Below, in pieces: positions 31,985 to 40,732 of a stretch of DNA of 49,838 nt. The notes under the pieces were generated by a model. The model saw nothing but the letters and a program-made list of their open reading frames with translations, had not been told where the DNA came from and did no database searches. Both the position numbers and the translations under genes were made by a program. The stretch spans positions 1 through 49,838 of the forward strand of contig NZ_FNPB01000018.1 of NCBI RefSeq assembly GCF_900107195.1, in the 5' to 3' direction. Numbering within the stretch: position 1 is the first letter of the stretch; the number at the start of each line of letters is the position of its first letter. The DNA is from Halobellus clavatus (GTDB lineage Archaea; Halobacteriota; Halobacteria; Halobacteriales; Haloferacaceae).

Positions 31985-33415
31985 CTACTCCGTCGAGTCC
32001 GTGTCGGCGGACTTCGGGGTCGTGTGGAACGTCTGCGGCGGGAACAGGAAGCCCCACAGCGCGCCGACAGCGTGCAGGAAGATCACCAGTGGTGACAGCA
32101 CGAGTACGGGCAACGCCTGCGCCCGGTAGTCGTAGTATCTGACGCCCGCGACGACCCAGACGGCCGCGAGCACCAACAAGACCCACGTGACCGCGCGAAG
32201 CGGTTCGAGAATCGGGAGTTCGAGCGGACTCACTGCCAGCGGGAAGGTGAGAACCAACAGGATCGGGCTGAATCCCCAGACGACGTTCCGGACGGTCAAG
32301 AGTATCTGGTGGCCCAGCGGGAGGTACTCCTCGCTCCGGATGGTCCCGACCAGCCAGCGGCGTCGCTGGTCGAACATCTCGGTGAGCGAGAGGGGCGATT
32401 GGTTCCTGAATCGCGTCTCGACGACCTCGAAACTGGCCCCGTTCTCCACGGCGAACCACATAAAGACCGTATCCTCGATCAGCGTATCGAAATCCCAGGT
32501 GATCGTGTCCTCGACGGACTTCCGGACGGCCAGCCCGCCGCCCCAGGAGTACAGCGGGATCGTCGCTTCCGCGTAGCCGAGTTGTTCGAGTTGGAACCCC
32601 ATCCGGAGGATCTCAGCCCAGTAGGTCCACCATGAGTCGGTCTTCATCGGCCACTCGCGGAACTGTACGAGGTCGGCGTCCGGCAGTCCGTCGAACTCGG
32701 TCACGAGCGTGTCCTCGTCGAGGTAGAGCACATACTCCCGGTCACACGGCACGTTGCGGCGGGCCCACTCTAAGGCCCGTCCCTTGTTGGTCGCGACGCA
32801 CTCGAACGATTCGGGGACGACGTGTACCGTCGCGCCCGTGACGTCGATGTCCGACTCTGCGATCACGTGCCGGTCGGTCAGCGAATCGGGGAGGTGATCG
32901 ATCGTCCGCTGAACCGTCCCTGTCGCGTCGACTGTCAGGATCCTGACCTGGACGTCGTCGGCCCCGTACTCGATCGGTGGCTCCCCGCTCTGCCATCCCA
33001 GCGCGAGGTTGAACAGCCACACCACGGCGGCGACGAGATACAGCACTGCGAAGACCCACAGTCCCGCCGTGATCCCGCTCTGGATCGGCGGCGGGATCGA
33101 GACGCCGACGAGACTGAGTGCGACCGAGCCCGCCATTCCGACGAGTAAGAGTACCAGTCCGACCGCCAGCACCCGGTCGGGTTCGACCGGATACTCCCTT
33201 TCGATCTCGACCGGGACGCGCGATCCGTGTTCGCGGGGATCCTCGCCGAACTCCGGCAACGGATAGGTCTCGGGATCGATCCACGAGACCAGGTTCTCTG
33301 GGCTGAGCCGACCACCCCACGAGTACCCGTCGTCAGCGTCGGTGTCACCCCGTTGCGCCGGGGTCTCCTCGACACGCTCTTCGGTCGTCGTCGACGCGTC
33401 GGCGTCGTCTGCCAT
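31985..33415 (-). CDS. membrane glycosyltransferase, GT2 family
   Basis: The 476-residue protein has two N-terminal membrane helices (about 82-103 and 116-138), a GT2 catalytic domain with the DED metal motif (233-235, YLDEDT), a second acidic pair (ED 314-315) and QRRRW (350-354), and two or three C-terminal membrane helices. This layout matches processive, membrane-bound GT2 enzymes that build exopolysaccharide or glycolipid. The product is unknown. It precedes pitA on the same strand by 66 bases, but a functional link is not evident. Confidence 0.85.
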   Translation of the reverse strand: MADDADASTTTEERVEETPAQRGDTDADDGYSWGGRLSPENLVSWIDPETYPLPEFGEDPREHGSRVPVEIEREYPVEPDRVLAVGLVLLLVGMAGSVALSLVGVSIPPPIQSGITAGLWVFAVLYLVAAVVWLFNLALGWQSGEPPIEYGADDVQVRILTVDATGTVQRTIDHLPDSLTDRHVIAESDIDVTGATVHVVPESFECVATNKGRALEWARRNVPCDREYVLYLDEDTLVTEFDGLPDADLVQFREWPMKTDSWWTYWAEILRMGFQLEQLGYAEATIPLYSWGGGLAVRKSVEDTITWDFDTLIEDTVFMWFAVENGASFEVVETRFRNQSPLSLTEMFDQRRRWLVGTIRSEEYLPLGHQILLTVRNVVWGFSPILLVLTFPLAVSPLELPILEPLRAVTWVLLVLAAVWVVAGVRYYDYRAQALPVLVLSPLVIFLHAVGALWGFLFPPQTFHTTPKSADTDSTE

Positions 33416-33493
33416 CGAGTTCGCTCTCTGAGAAGATCCCCCAGGAGATAAACGCTGTCGTCGCGTCCGGTCGGAACCGACCCACTGCTTCGG

Positions 33494-35308
33494 TTACCCG
33501 CCGAGGATCGTCGGTCCGAACACCAGCAGCAGCAGCGACGCGAGCATCGTCAGCCCCACGCCGGTCGTGATCGTGGTGACCACCCGGTCGCGATCGTCGA
33601 TCGGTAACCGCGAGACGACCGTCTCGACGCTCGCTCGGAGGATCCGCCCGCCGTCGAGTGGATAGCCTGGAATGCAGTTGAACAGCCCGAGTTGCAGATT
33701 GATCCACGCCGTCCAGAAGGCGACGTTCGCGAGCAGGAACACGCCCGTCCCGAGGAACTCGAGCGTCCCCGTGATCGCATAGAAGTTGTGGACGTTCCCC
33801 GTGAATCCGGGGAAGTTCGGGATCCCGAGCACGAGCGATGCGAGCGGCAGGACCAGCGAGACGTACACCGTCGCGAGCGGCGAGTCTCCGATGGTTCCCG
33901 CGAGGCCGGTCGCGTCGGGTCCGCCGTCACCGCCGAGCAGTTCGAGGTACGTTCCCGCCGGATAGGACTGGACACCGAAGTCCGTCACCAACAGCCCGCT
34001 CGTCCCCGGGAAGATGTTCACGCCGAGGAATCCGTTGCCGTCCTGCTGGCTCGTTCCGAGCGTCACGTCGTACGTCTGGAACGACCCGTCCTGATACACT
34101 TCCACCGCGACAGTCTCTCCAGGTTCGGTTCGGTCCAGGGCCTGCGTGAGTTCGGTCGACGAGACGATGCGCTGACCGTCGATCGCCGTCACGATCAGCC
34201 CCGGTTCGGTGGGGGCCCCCGACTGCGCCAGCGGACCGTCCTCAACGACCCGTGTGAGGTACGCGCCGATCGGGATCGTGACGGTCCCTCGTTCGGTCGT
34301 GACCGTCGCGAATCGGTCCTCGCCGACGGCCGCGGCGAACCCAGAGCGGGTGTAGACCGCGGTCCCGTTCACGCGCGTGACGCTCACCGGATCGTCTTCG
34401 ACGCTGATGTCCGCCGGGTTCCCGGCGACCGAGCCGGCGATCATCAACGACCGCTCGACCGTCACGGTACGCGCGTCCCGGTCTGCGGCGCTATCGCCGC
34501 CGTCGAGTTCGACCGAGACGCTCCGTGCGTCGGTCCCGAGCAGCGCCGCGTCGAGCGAACTCTCGTTTCCGACGGGGACTCCGCCCACAGCAGTGATCCG
34601 GTCGCCCTGTTCGACGCCGGCGGTCGCCGCGGGCGAGCCGTCGTATGCGCCCTGGACGGCCATCCCCGGCGCAACGCCGATGCTGCCGACGATCGGGCCG
34701 AACAGGAGCACGAACGCCACGAACGTGATGAAGAAGTTGTTCGTCACGCCGGCGGAGAACATTCGCGTCCGGCCGCCTCTGTCCGCGTTCTGCTGGCTCT
34801 CTTCGTCCGGTTCGACGAACGCACCGAGCGGGATCACCGTGAAGAGGAAGACCCCCATCGACTCGATGTCGATCCCCTCGACGCGACAGAGGATGCCGTG
34901 CCCGCCCTCGTGCACGACGAGGCCGACAAGCAGCCCGAAGACGATCTCCGGCGCGACAGAGAGCGGCAGGAAGTCGTTGACGCCGGGAATCACGAGGAAG
35001 TTCTGCGGTTGGTTCACCTGCGAGGGCGCGGGGGGATTCTGCACGATCGCGATCCCCTGCAGCAGCAAGAAGAGGAACATCCCCGCCATTATCACGAGCG
35101 CGGCTCCGACGCCCAGGTTCGTCCACGCGCGCCAGAACCGCTTCGGCGTTGCGATCCAGTCGATGAGATCGCGCCCCCGTTTCGTGTGTATGGTCGTGAA
35201 CGGCCCCCGAATCTTCACCGAAGCGGGCACGAGCCCGCGCTGTGAGAGGAAGAACGCCCCCGCCGAATAGGCGGCGAGGCCGACGAGCACCCACAGAAGC
35301 GTATTCAT
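33494..35308 (-). CDS. site-2 protease family zinc metalloprotease with two PDZ domains
   Basis: The 604-residue protein has membrane helices, the HEGGH zinc motif (133-137) in VGLVVHEGGHGIL, and a C-terminal NCIPGYPLDGGRI that supplies the third ligand, the hallmark of S2P/RseP (M50) proteases. Two PDZ-like domains sit between: VQGAYDGSPAATAGVEQGDRITAVGG and DGPLAQSGAPTEPGLIVTAIDG. It should cut membrane-bound regulators or signal peptides within the membrane. The substrate is unknown. The two PDZ insertions give a length greater than the simplest family members. Confidence 0.9.
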   Translation of the reverse strand: MNTLLWVLVGLAAYSAGAFFLSQRGLVPASVKIRGPFTTIHTKRGRDLIDWIATPKRFWRAWTNLGVGAALVIMAGMFLFLLLQGIAIVQNPPAPSQVNQPQNFLVIPGVNDFLPLSVAPEIVFGLLVGLVVHEGGHGILCRVEGIDIESMGVFLFTVIPLGAFVEPDEESQQNADRGGRTRMFSAGVTNNFFITFVAFVLLFGPIVGSIGVAPGMAVQGAYDGSPAATAGVEQGDRITAVGGVPVGNESSLDAALLGTDARSVSVELDGGDSAADRDARTVTVERSLMIAGSVAGNPADISVEDDPVSVTRVNGTAVYTRSGFAAAVGEDRFATVTTERGTVTIPIGAYLTRVVEDGPLAQSGAPTEPGLIVTAIDGQRIVSSTELTQALDRTEPGETVAVEVYQDGSFQTYDVTLGTSQQDGNGFLGVNIFPGTSGLLVTDFGVQSYPAGTYLELLGGDGGPDATGLAGTIGDSPLATVYVSLVLPLASLVLGIPNFPGFTGNVHNFYAITGTLEFLGTGVFLLANVAFWTAWINLQLGLFNCIPGYPLDGGRILRASVETVVSRLPIDDRDRVVTTITTGVGLTMLASLLLLVFGPTILGG

Positions 35309-35495
35309 CGTCAGACCAGAGGGGTCCGGTGCGGAAATGTGTTATTACCCCACCTTGTTATTCCGCCGGGCGCGCCGACGCGGGAACCGGGTGGACAGTC
35401 CCGCCAGCGACCGACGTACTGCTCCGGTCTCTTCCGCTCGCGAACGGGTCGTACACCGTAGCTATTTTTTCCGTGAATAAATAGTCCCGTCGTAG

Positions 35496-36680
35496 ATGCC
35501 GACACGTCGCCGCGTCCTGCTTTTCGGTGCGACCGCCGCCGTCGGCGGGGTCGGGTATGTCACCCGACGCGACGCCGCCGTGCCAGCGTCCGCGGTCTCG
35601 GCCGTGACCGACCGGCTGGATCCGACGTGGCAGTCGGTCTCCGACGGCCCGTGGAACGTCCGCTGGGAGGTCGCCGTCGACGGACCGCCGACAGCCACCG
35701 CACAACTGTCGGACGGTTCGGTAGTCGTCGCCGGGACGCAGTCAGCGGCGGAGAACGCGCCGGGATGGTTCTCCGAGATCGACGCCGACGGAGCCGTCCG
35801 TACTGCGCGAACGCTCCCACGGACGACGTCGAACGGACCGCCGTCGGCGATACTCCCCACGGCCGATGGGGTACTGATCGGCGGCGACGATGACGGGGAT
35901 GCAGCGTGGGTCGTCGCGCTGACCGACGAGGGCGCAGACCGATGGGAGAACCGCTACCAGCCGGCGGGTGGCTCCGGCCGTGCTCCGCTCGCGATTCTCC
36001 CCACTCAGTCGCCGGATGCCGCGTACACCCTCGTATCACAGCGCGAATCGTTCGACGACTGGCGCGACTCGGCGTGGCTCCTCGGGGTGGACGCGAACGG
36101 CCACGTCCGCTGGAACCGAACCTACGACGCCGACGTCTCGTACGTCGACGGTGCGTGCGCACTCGACGCCTCGACGTCCCTTCTCGTGGGCAGACTCGAC
36201 GGTACCGACGGCGTCGAGTCGCCGGCGGGCGCTCTCGCCATCGAACACGGCGGCGTCGCGTGGCGTCAAACGTACCCCGCGAGCGTGCTCCGGGACGTCG
36301 CGCCCGCAGTTGCGGACGGCGCGGCGGCCGTCGCCGTCGGACGGGCCGACCGCCGTGACCGCGACGATGTCGGGGTGATCGCTCGCCTGAGCGAGCGAGG
36401 TCGCGTACAGTGGTGGCGAACACTCGGCTCGGACGAGGGCGCTCTCACGATGCACAGCGTCCAGCCGACGACACAGGGCTACCTGCTGGCAGGGCTCGTT
36501 CGACGGGACGACCGGGACGACGTGCCGTTCTGCGGGCTGTTCGAGCCCAGCACCGGCCGCTGTCGGTGTTATCGCTTCGACCGACAGCGGGGTGCGCGGC
36601 CCGTGCTCGTCGGTGACCAGTTGCTGTCCGTCAGCGAGACCGCAGCGGGGACCGTGATCCGATCGCTCGGGAGGACGTGA
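35496..36680 (+). CDS. TAT-exported beta-propeller-like protein
   Basis: The 394-residue protein begins with a twin-arginine signal (MPTRRRVLLFGATAAVGGVG). The mature part has repeated strand patterns of a beta-propeller: SVVVAGTQ, GVLIGGDDDG, SLLVGRLDG, GYLLAGLVR, each followed by a Trp-containing segment such as ARLSERGRVQWWRTLG. Quinone (PQQ-like) or delta-60-like repeat proteins look similar. No active-site residue is certain. One base separates it from the following polytopic membrane gene, which suggests the pair is cotranslated and works at the cell surface. Confidence 0.7.
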   Translation: MPTRRRVLLFGATAAVGGVGYVTRRDAAVPASAVSAVTDRLDPTWQSVSDGPWNVRWEVAVDGPPTATAQLSDGSVVVAGTQSAAENAPGWFSEIDADGAVRTARTLPRTTSNGPPSAILPTADGVLIGGDDDGDAAWVVALTDEGADRWENRYQPAGGSGRAPLAILPTQSPDAAYTLVSQRESFDDWRDSAWLLGVDANGHVRWNRTYDADVSYVDGACALDASTSLLVGRLDGTDGVESPAGALAIEHGGVAWRQTYPASVLRDVAPAVADGAAAVAVGRADRRDRDDVGVIARLSERGRVQWWRTLGSDEGALTMHSVQPTTQGYLLAGLVRRDDRDDVPFCGLFEPSTGRCRCYRFDRQRGARPVLVGDQLLSVSETAAGTVIRSLGRT

Positions 36681-36681
36681 T

Positions 36682-38424
36682 ATGGCACGCAGGCTCCTCA
36701 GAGGACTCAGACTCGCGCTCGCCCGGTTGCCGGGAGTCCCCAACCTCGATCGGCTACTGGGCGTCGTGAGTGGGACGATCCTCGCGTGGAACGCCCCCCC
36801 GGGGCTGTTTCCGGCCTCGGGGCCCGACTGGATCGCGTCGGTGCTCGCCGGCGTTCAGTCCGGTTCGCTGGGGGCGCTCGTCCCGCTCTGTCTGAGCGTC
36901 TTGCTTCTGGGTCTCGTCGTCGTCGCGACCATCCCACGGGTGTACGTTGGCCCCCTCAGTGAACCGATCGGCCGGCACTCGCGGGTTCGAATGGTGCTTG
37001 GGGCGTACGCCTTCGCCGTCGGGGCAGTGTTCTACCTCTGGGGGCTGTCCGTCGACGGTTCGAGCCTCCCTGCCGGACTGCGCGGACCGCCACAGTGGCT
37101 GTTGAACGCCACGATGCTCTCCGGATTTCTCCCCGTCGGCGTCGCCCTGTCCCGGGTCGAGTCGCGGCCGATTCACCATCCGGACAACTACTTCGCTCGG
37201 CCACTGGTGGGGCTTTCGACGGCCGACGACTCCGCCGCCGGCTGGCGTGCTGACTTCGAGACGCTGGCTGGGCGTCCCCGACTGCGACCGCTCGTGAGCC
37301 TGCTGGTGGCGGCTGCGGGGACTAGCGTGTTCGTGGTTCCTGCGACGCTTCTCGGGATCTTCGTCGGGACGCTCAGCCTCTATTATCCCGTCATCGAGAT
37401 CGTGGCACTCGTGGGTGCCGTCGGGAGCTGGGTGCTGCGGCGCGACCGGACACCGGCTCCTGACTCCCCGATCGGCGGCGGGTTCGACGCCGCCCGAGAC
37501 GTGGACTCGTCGTTCTATCGACAGCTCCGAACAGCCGTAACCCCGCGGGCCTGGGGGGTGTTTCTTCCGGTGCTCCTCGGTGTGCTGTTCGCGGTGGCTC
37601 CGCTGCTTCTCGCCGGCGCGTATCACACGCCGACCACTGCCTTCAGCCCGTCAGCGCTGCTCGGCGCGTACTGGTCGCTCGCCGAGATTCGGACCCTCGG
37701 GAGCCTGGGGTACGCCGTCGACGTCACGGGCGACGCCGCCGTCTGGGCGGCACTCAGCCTCACACCCCTCGTCGTGGTCTGCTACTGTCTCTGGTACTGG
37801 TTCCGCATCGTCCGTCGGATTCCGACGCTCCTGTATCACGCGGATGCGGCCTCCGTCCGTGCGCATCTCGACGAGACTGCGAAGACGCCCAACGTAAGCA
37901 GGCCAAAGGGGTTGTTACTCCCCCTGTGCCTCGTCGTGTGGGCGTGGTTGTCCCACCGCTTCACGTGGGGCGCAGCGTTCGTGCCGATTCCCCTCGCACG
38001 GAGCGAGTTCGGCTTCCTCCTGGTGTGGTCTGTCGGGATCGGGGTCCTCGCGTGGACGGTCTACGAGGCCGTGCAGTCAGCGCCGACCGTCCCGGAGAGC
38101 CCCGTCCGAGAGATCTACGTCCCGCTCGGCGTCCAGATCTTCGTCGTGATGGATATGGGGCTCGATCGGGTGATCGAACTCGGCAGTCTGCTCACGCTGT
38201 TGGTGCTCTTCGTCTCGCTGTACTACCTCTTCCCGAGGTCCGAAGTCCTCTTCGACCTCCCGCGCTCTCGACGCATCCTCGCGTTCGCGTCCGTCGGGTC
38301 CACGTTCGGCTTCCTCCTGTGGTTGCAGTACGACGTTGGACTCAGCCTCCTCCTCGGTGCAGCGGTCTTTGTCGTCTTCGTTCTCGGCGGCGAGTGGCAC
38401 GACCTCATCGAAGAGAGCGACTGA
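36682..38424 (+). CDS. polytopic membrane protein of unknown function
   Basis: The 580-residue protein has about 12-14 hydrophobic segments and no recognised motif. There is a hydrophilic middle portion (about 165-200, HHPDNYFARPLVGLSTADD) and another around residue 260. It starts one base after the stop of the TAT-exported propeller protein, so the two probably act together. It could be a permease or an exopolysaccharide- or lipid-related protein; I do not recognise the family. Confidence 0.6.
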   Translation: MARRLLRGLRLALARLPGVPNLDRLLGVVSGTILAWNAPPGLFPASGPDWIASVLAGVQSGSLGALVPLCLSVLLLGLVVVATIPRVYVGPLSEPIGRHSRVRMVLGAYAFAVGAVFYLWGLSVDGSSLPAGLRGPPQWLLNATMLSGFLPVGVALSRVESRPIHHPDNYFARPLVGLSTADDSAAGWRADFETLAGRPRLRPLVSLLVAAAGTSVFVVPATLLGIFVGTLSLYYPVIEIVALVGAVGSWVLRRDRTPAPDSPIGGGFDAARDVDSSFYRQLRTAVTPRAWGVFLPVLLGVLFAVAPLLLAGAYHTPTTAFSPSALLGAYWSLAEIRTLGSLGYAVDVTGDAAVWAALSLTPLVVVCYCLWYWFRIVRRIPTLLYHADAASVRAHLDETAKTPNVSRPKGLLLPLCLVVWAWLSHRFTWGAAFVPIPLARSEFGFLLVWSVGIGVLAWTVYEAVQSAPTVPESPVREIYVPLGVQIFVVMDMGLDRVIELGSLLTLLVLFVSLYYLFPRSEVLFDLPRSRRILAFASVGSTFGFLLWLQYDVGLSLLLGAAVFVVFVLGGEWHDLIEESD

Positions 38425-38579
38425 GACCGAGACCGGCGCGCGAGGACCCACGCTCGGTCGGTCGATACGCTCCCTCCCGGAACCACTGTCCTCGCCTCAC
38501 AGACTGTGACGAGCTCTCGTGTCGGACGGTGCGGACGCCGGACGAACACCTTTTGCCGATGCCGAGCCATTACCGCTAA

Positions 38580-39119
38580 ATGTTCGACAGTCGTTCGTAC
38601 GAGGTCCGCCAGAAGATTTCGATCGGGAACAAGTACCGCATCTACGAGGGGAACACGGCGATCCTCGAATCCGCGCAGAAGAAACTCCGACTCAAGGAGG
38701 ACTTCCGCTTCACCGACCCCGAGACGGGCGCGGAGCGCTTCCGCGTCACGGCCGACAGCATCCTCGACATCACGGCCGCCTACGACATCGTCGACTCCCA
38801 GACCGACGAGCGCGTCGGCGCGGTCAAGCGTGAGGCCATCTCGTTCTTCAAACACGAGTACTCGCTCTTCGGCCCCGACGGCGACAAGGTGGCGACGATC
38901 CGCGAGGACAGCGTCCCGATGGCGATCGCCCGCCGCTTCATCACGACGCTGATCCCGTTCTCCTACGAGATTGTCAGCGTCGACGGCACCACGATCGGCG
39001 AAGCGAAGGGGGCGTTCTCGCTCCGGGACCGGTACTCGATCGACCTCTCTGGCGACGACGTCGACCCGCGATTGGTGGTCGTGGGGATGATCGTCGCCGA
39101 TGCGATCGAGGAGAACTAG
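38580..39119 (+). CDS. LURP-one-related (tubby-like) protein
   Basis: The 179-residue protein matches the LURP-one-related family: a beta-rich body with the repeat pattern YEVRQKISIGNKYRIYEGN, GAERFRVTADSILDIT and RVGAVKREAISFFKHEYSLFG, and a C-terminal helix (VVVGMIVADAIEE). The fold resembles phospholipid scramblases and tubby proteins. It has no signal peptide. The role in archaea is not established. Confidence 0.8.
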   Translation: MFDSRSYEVRQKISIGNKYRIYEGNTAILESAQKKLRLKEDFRFTDPETGAERFRVTADSILDITAAYDIVDSQTDERVGAVKREAISFFKHEYSLFGPDGDKVATIREDSVPMAIARRFITTLIPFSYEIVSVDGTTIGEAKGAFSLRDRYSIDLSGDDVDPRLVVVGMIVADAIEEN

Positions 39120-39207
39120 GACACGCTTTCTGCTACCCGCGGACGCGGGAGATCCGACGTTGCCCGAGCAGTCTCACAGACTGGGTCGGACACTTCGTTA
39201 CGTCGGG

Positions 39208-40287
39208 TCAGGCCCGGGGCAGTTCGATCCGAAACACGCTCCCCGTCGGTTCGTTGTCCTCGACCCAGACCTCTCCGCCGTATATGTCAACCAATGTGTC
39301 GACCAGGTGCAGTCCGATCCCCGACCCGGGGCTCTCGAGTCCCATCTGCCCCCGACCGAAGACAGTCTCCTTTCGGTCATCCGGAATACCCAACCCGTTG
39401 TCTGCGACGGCCACCTGAACCGTATCGCCAGCCACTTCGAGGCTGATCGCTACCTGCGGTGTATCTTCGGTATTGTGCGTGACAGCGTTGTTCAGGAGGT
39501 TTCTGAACACCGACGAAAGCAACTGGTTTGCCTCGACTGTCACCCCGTCGGGCACTTCTCCTTCGATCGTGAACTCCGCCTCGCTGTGAGTGGCCCGAGC
39601 CTTCTCGATTTCGGCGCGGAGCACACGGACGGGGTCACTGGGACGTAGTTCGGCGTCCTGTTCACCGTCGAGAATCTTCAGAAAGTCCCCGACCGTCTCG
39701 GTCAACTGCGTGATATGATCGGCCGCATCGATGACCCGGGACAGGTACTCCTCGCCGCCGGGTTCGACGTAGTCCTCGAGAGTGGTTCCCCACCCGGTTA
39801 TGACCGACACGTCGTTGCGGATGTCGTGGCGCACGATCTGATTGAGAACGGCGAGTTCCCGGTTTCGTCGCCGCAGTTCCCGCTCCTGACTCGCACGCTC
39901 GATTGCGTACCTGATCGTTCGCTGAAGGAGTTCCGGCGAAACTTCGTCCTTGACGAGGTAGTCCTGTGCGCCCTCCTCGACCGCCTTGACTCCCAGTCGT
40001 TGATCGTTCATCCCGGTCAACACGACGAGCGGGACAGTCTCGGATGCAGCCAACATCGACTGGACCGTCTCTATTCCCGCGCTATCCGGTAGATTGAGAT
40101 CCAGAAGCACGAGATCGATCTTCTCGCTCTGCGCTTCGATCCCTTCCGAGAGGCTGCTGGCGTGAATGACCTCGGGGCCACCCGCCGACTTCTGTTCCCA
40201 CTGGCTGTCAATCAGGTACTCCTCGATAAGACGAACGTCGGTCGGGTTGTCCTCGACGAGTAGCAGTGTGAGTTCGTCAGATGTCAT
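39208..40287 (-). CDS. receiver-histidine kinase hybrid (REC-HisKA-HATPase)
   Basis: The 359-residue protein has an N-terminal receiver domain with phospho-acceptor Asp63 (LLDLNLPD) and Lys113, then a HisKA segment with His154 (IVRHDIRNDV), and an ATPase domain with N-box NLLNNAVTHN and G-box GSGIGLHLV. The HDIRN form is typical of haloarchaeal kinases. There is no membrane helix, so it is cytoplasmic. Its start overlaps the stop of the upstream receiver gene by 11 bases; with the large kinase before that, they form a three-gene operon (39208-43823). Confidence 0.9.
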   Translation of the reverse strand: MTSDELTLLLVEDNPTDVRLIEEYLIDSQWEQKSAGGPEVIHASSLSEGIEAQSEKIDLVLLDLNLPDSAGIETVQSMLAASETVPLVVLTGMNDQRLGVKAVEEGAQDYLVKDEVSPELLQRTIRYAIERASQERELRRRNRELAVLNQIVRHDIRNDVSVITGWGTTLEDYVEPGGEEYLSRVIDAADHITQLTETVGDFLKILDGEQDAELRPSDPVRVLRAEIEKARATHSEAEFTIEGEVPDGVTVEANQLLSSVFRNLLNNAVTHNTEDTPQVAISLEVAGDTVQVAVADNGLGIPDDRKETVFGRGQMGLESPGSGIGLHLVDTLVDIYGGEVWVEDNEPTGSVFRIELPRA

Positions 40288-40732
40288 CGGTCGATTGCGA
40301 GAGTTTTGTGGTGTGCAGCCAAAAGCGTTCTATTTGCGCCGCGAGCGATTCACATTCGTCGATATCGATCGGTTTCACCAGATATGCGTTCGCGTGGTTC
40401 TGATACGCCGCCTCGATATCGTCCGATGCATCCGAACTCGTCAGCATCAGTACCGGGATCTGTTTCAATTCGTCGTCTGTCTTGATACGTTCGAGCACTT
40501 CGATCCCGGAGTGTCCGGGAAGGTTGAGATCGAGCAACACGAGTCCAGGGCGCGGCGCATCCGCGTACGGCGGCCGCTGTTCGAGGAATTTCAGCGCCTC
40601 TGCGCCATCGCTCACCCGGTGGAGGCGGCTGCCAGCGTCTGCAGAAAACCCCTCTTCGAGCAGTCGTGCGTCAGCCGGGTTGTCCTCGACGTGGAGTATC
40701 ACGGTCTCGGATCGGTTCGGTTCCTCAGTCAT
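40277..40732 (-). CDS. single-domain response regulator (receiver only)
   Basis: The 151-residue protein is a lone receiver domain with phospho-acceptor Asp68 (LVLLDLNLPG) and Lys120 (AYLVKPID), and no output domain. It resembles the Rcp1/CheY-like regulators that pair with phytochrome-like kinases. Its start overlaps the large kinase stop by 8 bases and its stop overlaps the next kinase by 11, so it is translated as a unit with both. It likely receives phosphate from the large kinase and passes it on. Confidence 0.9.
   Translation of the reverse strand: MTEEPNRSETVILHVEDNPADARLLEEGFSADAGSRLHRVSDGAEALKFLEQRPPYADAPRPGLVLLDLNLPGHSGIEVLERIKTDDELKQIPVLMLTSSDASDDIEAAYQNHANAYLVKPIDIDECESLAAQIERFWLHTTKLSQSTDDI

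Noticed and set aside
33692-35245. A 517-codon plus-strand open frame over the site-2 protease gene
   Set aside because: It is the antisense shadow of a gene with HEGGH and PDZ motifs, and its own product is Arg/Asp/His-rich without motifs.
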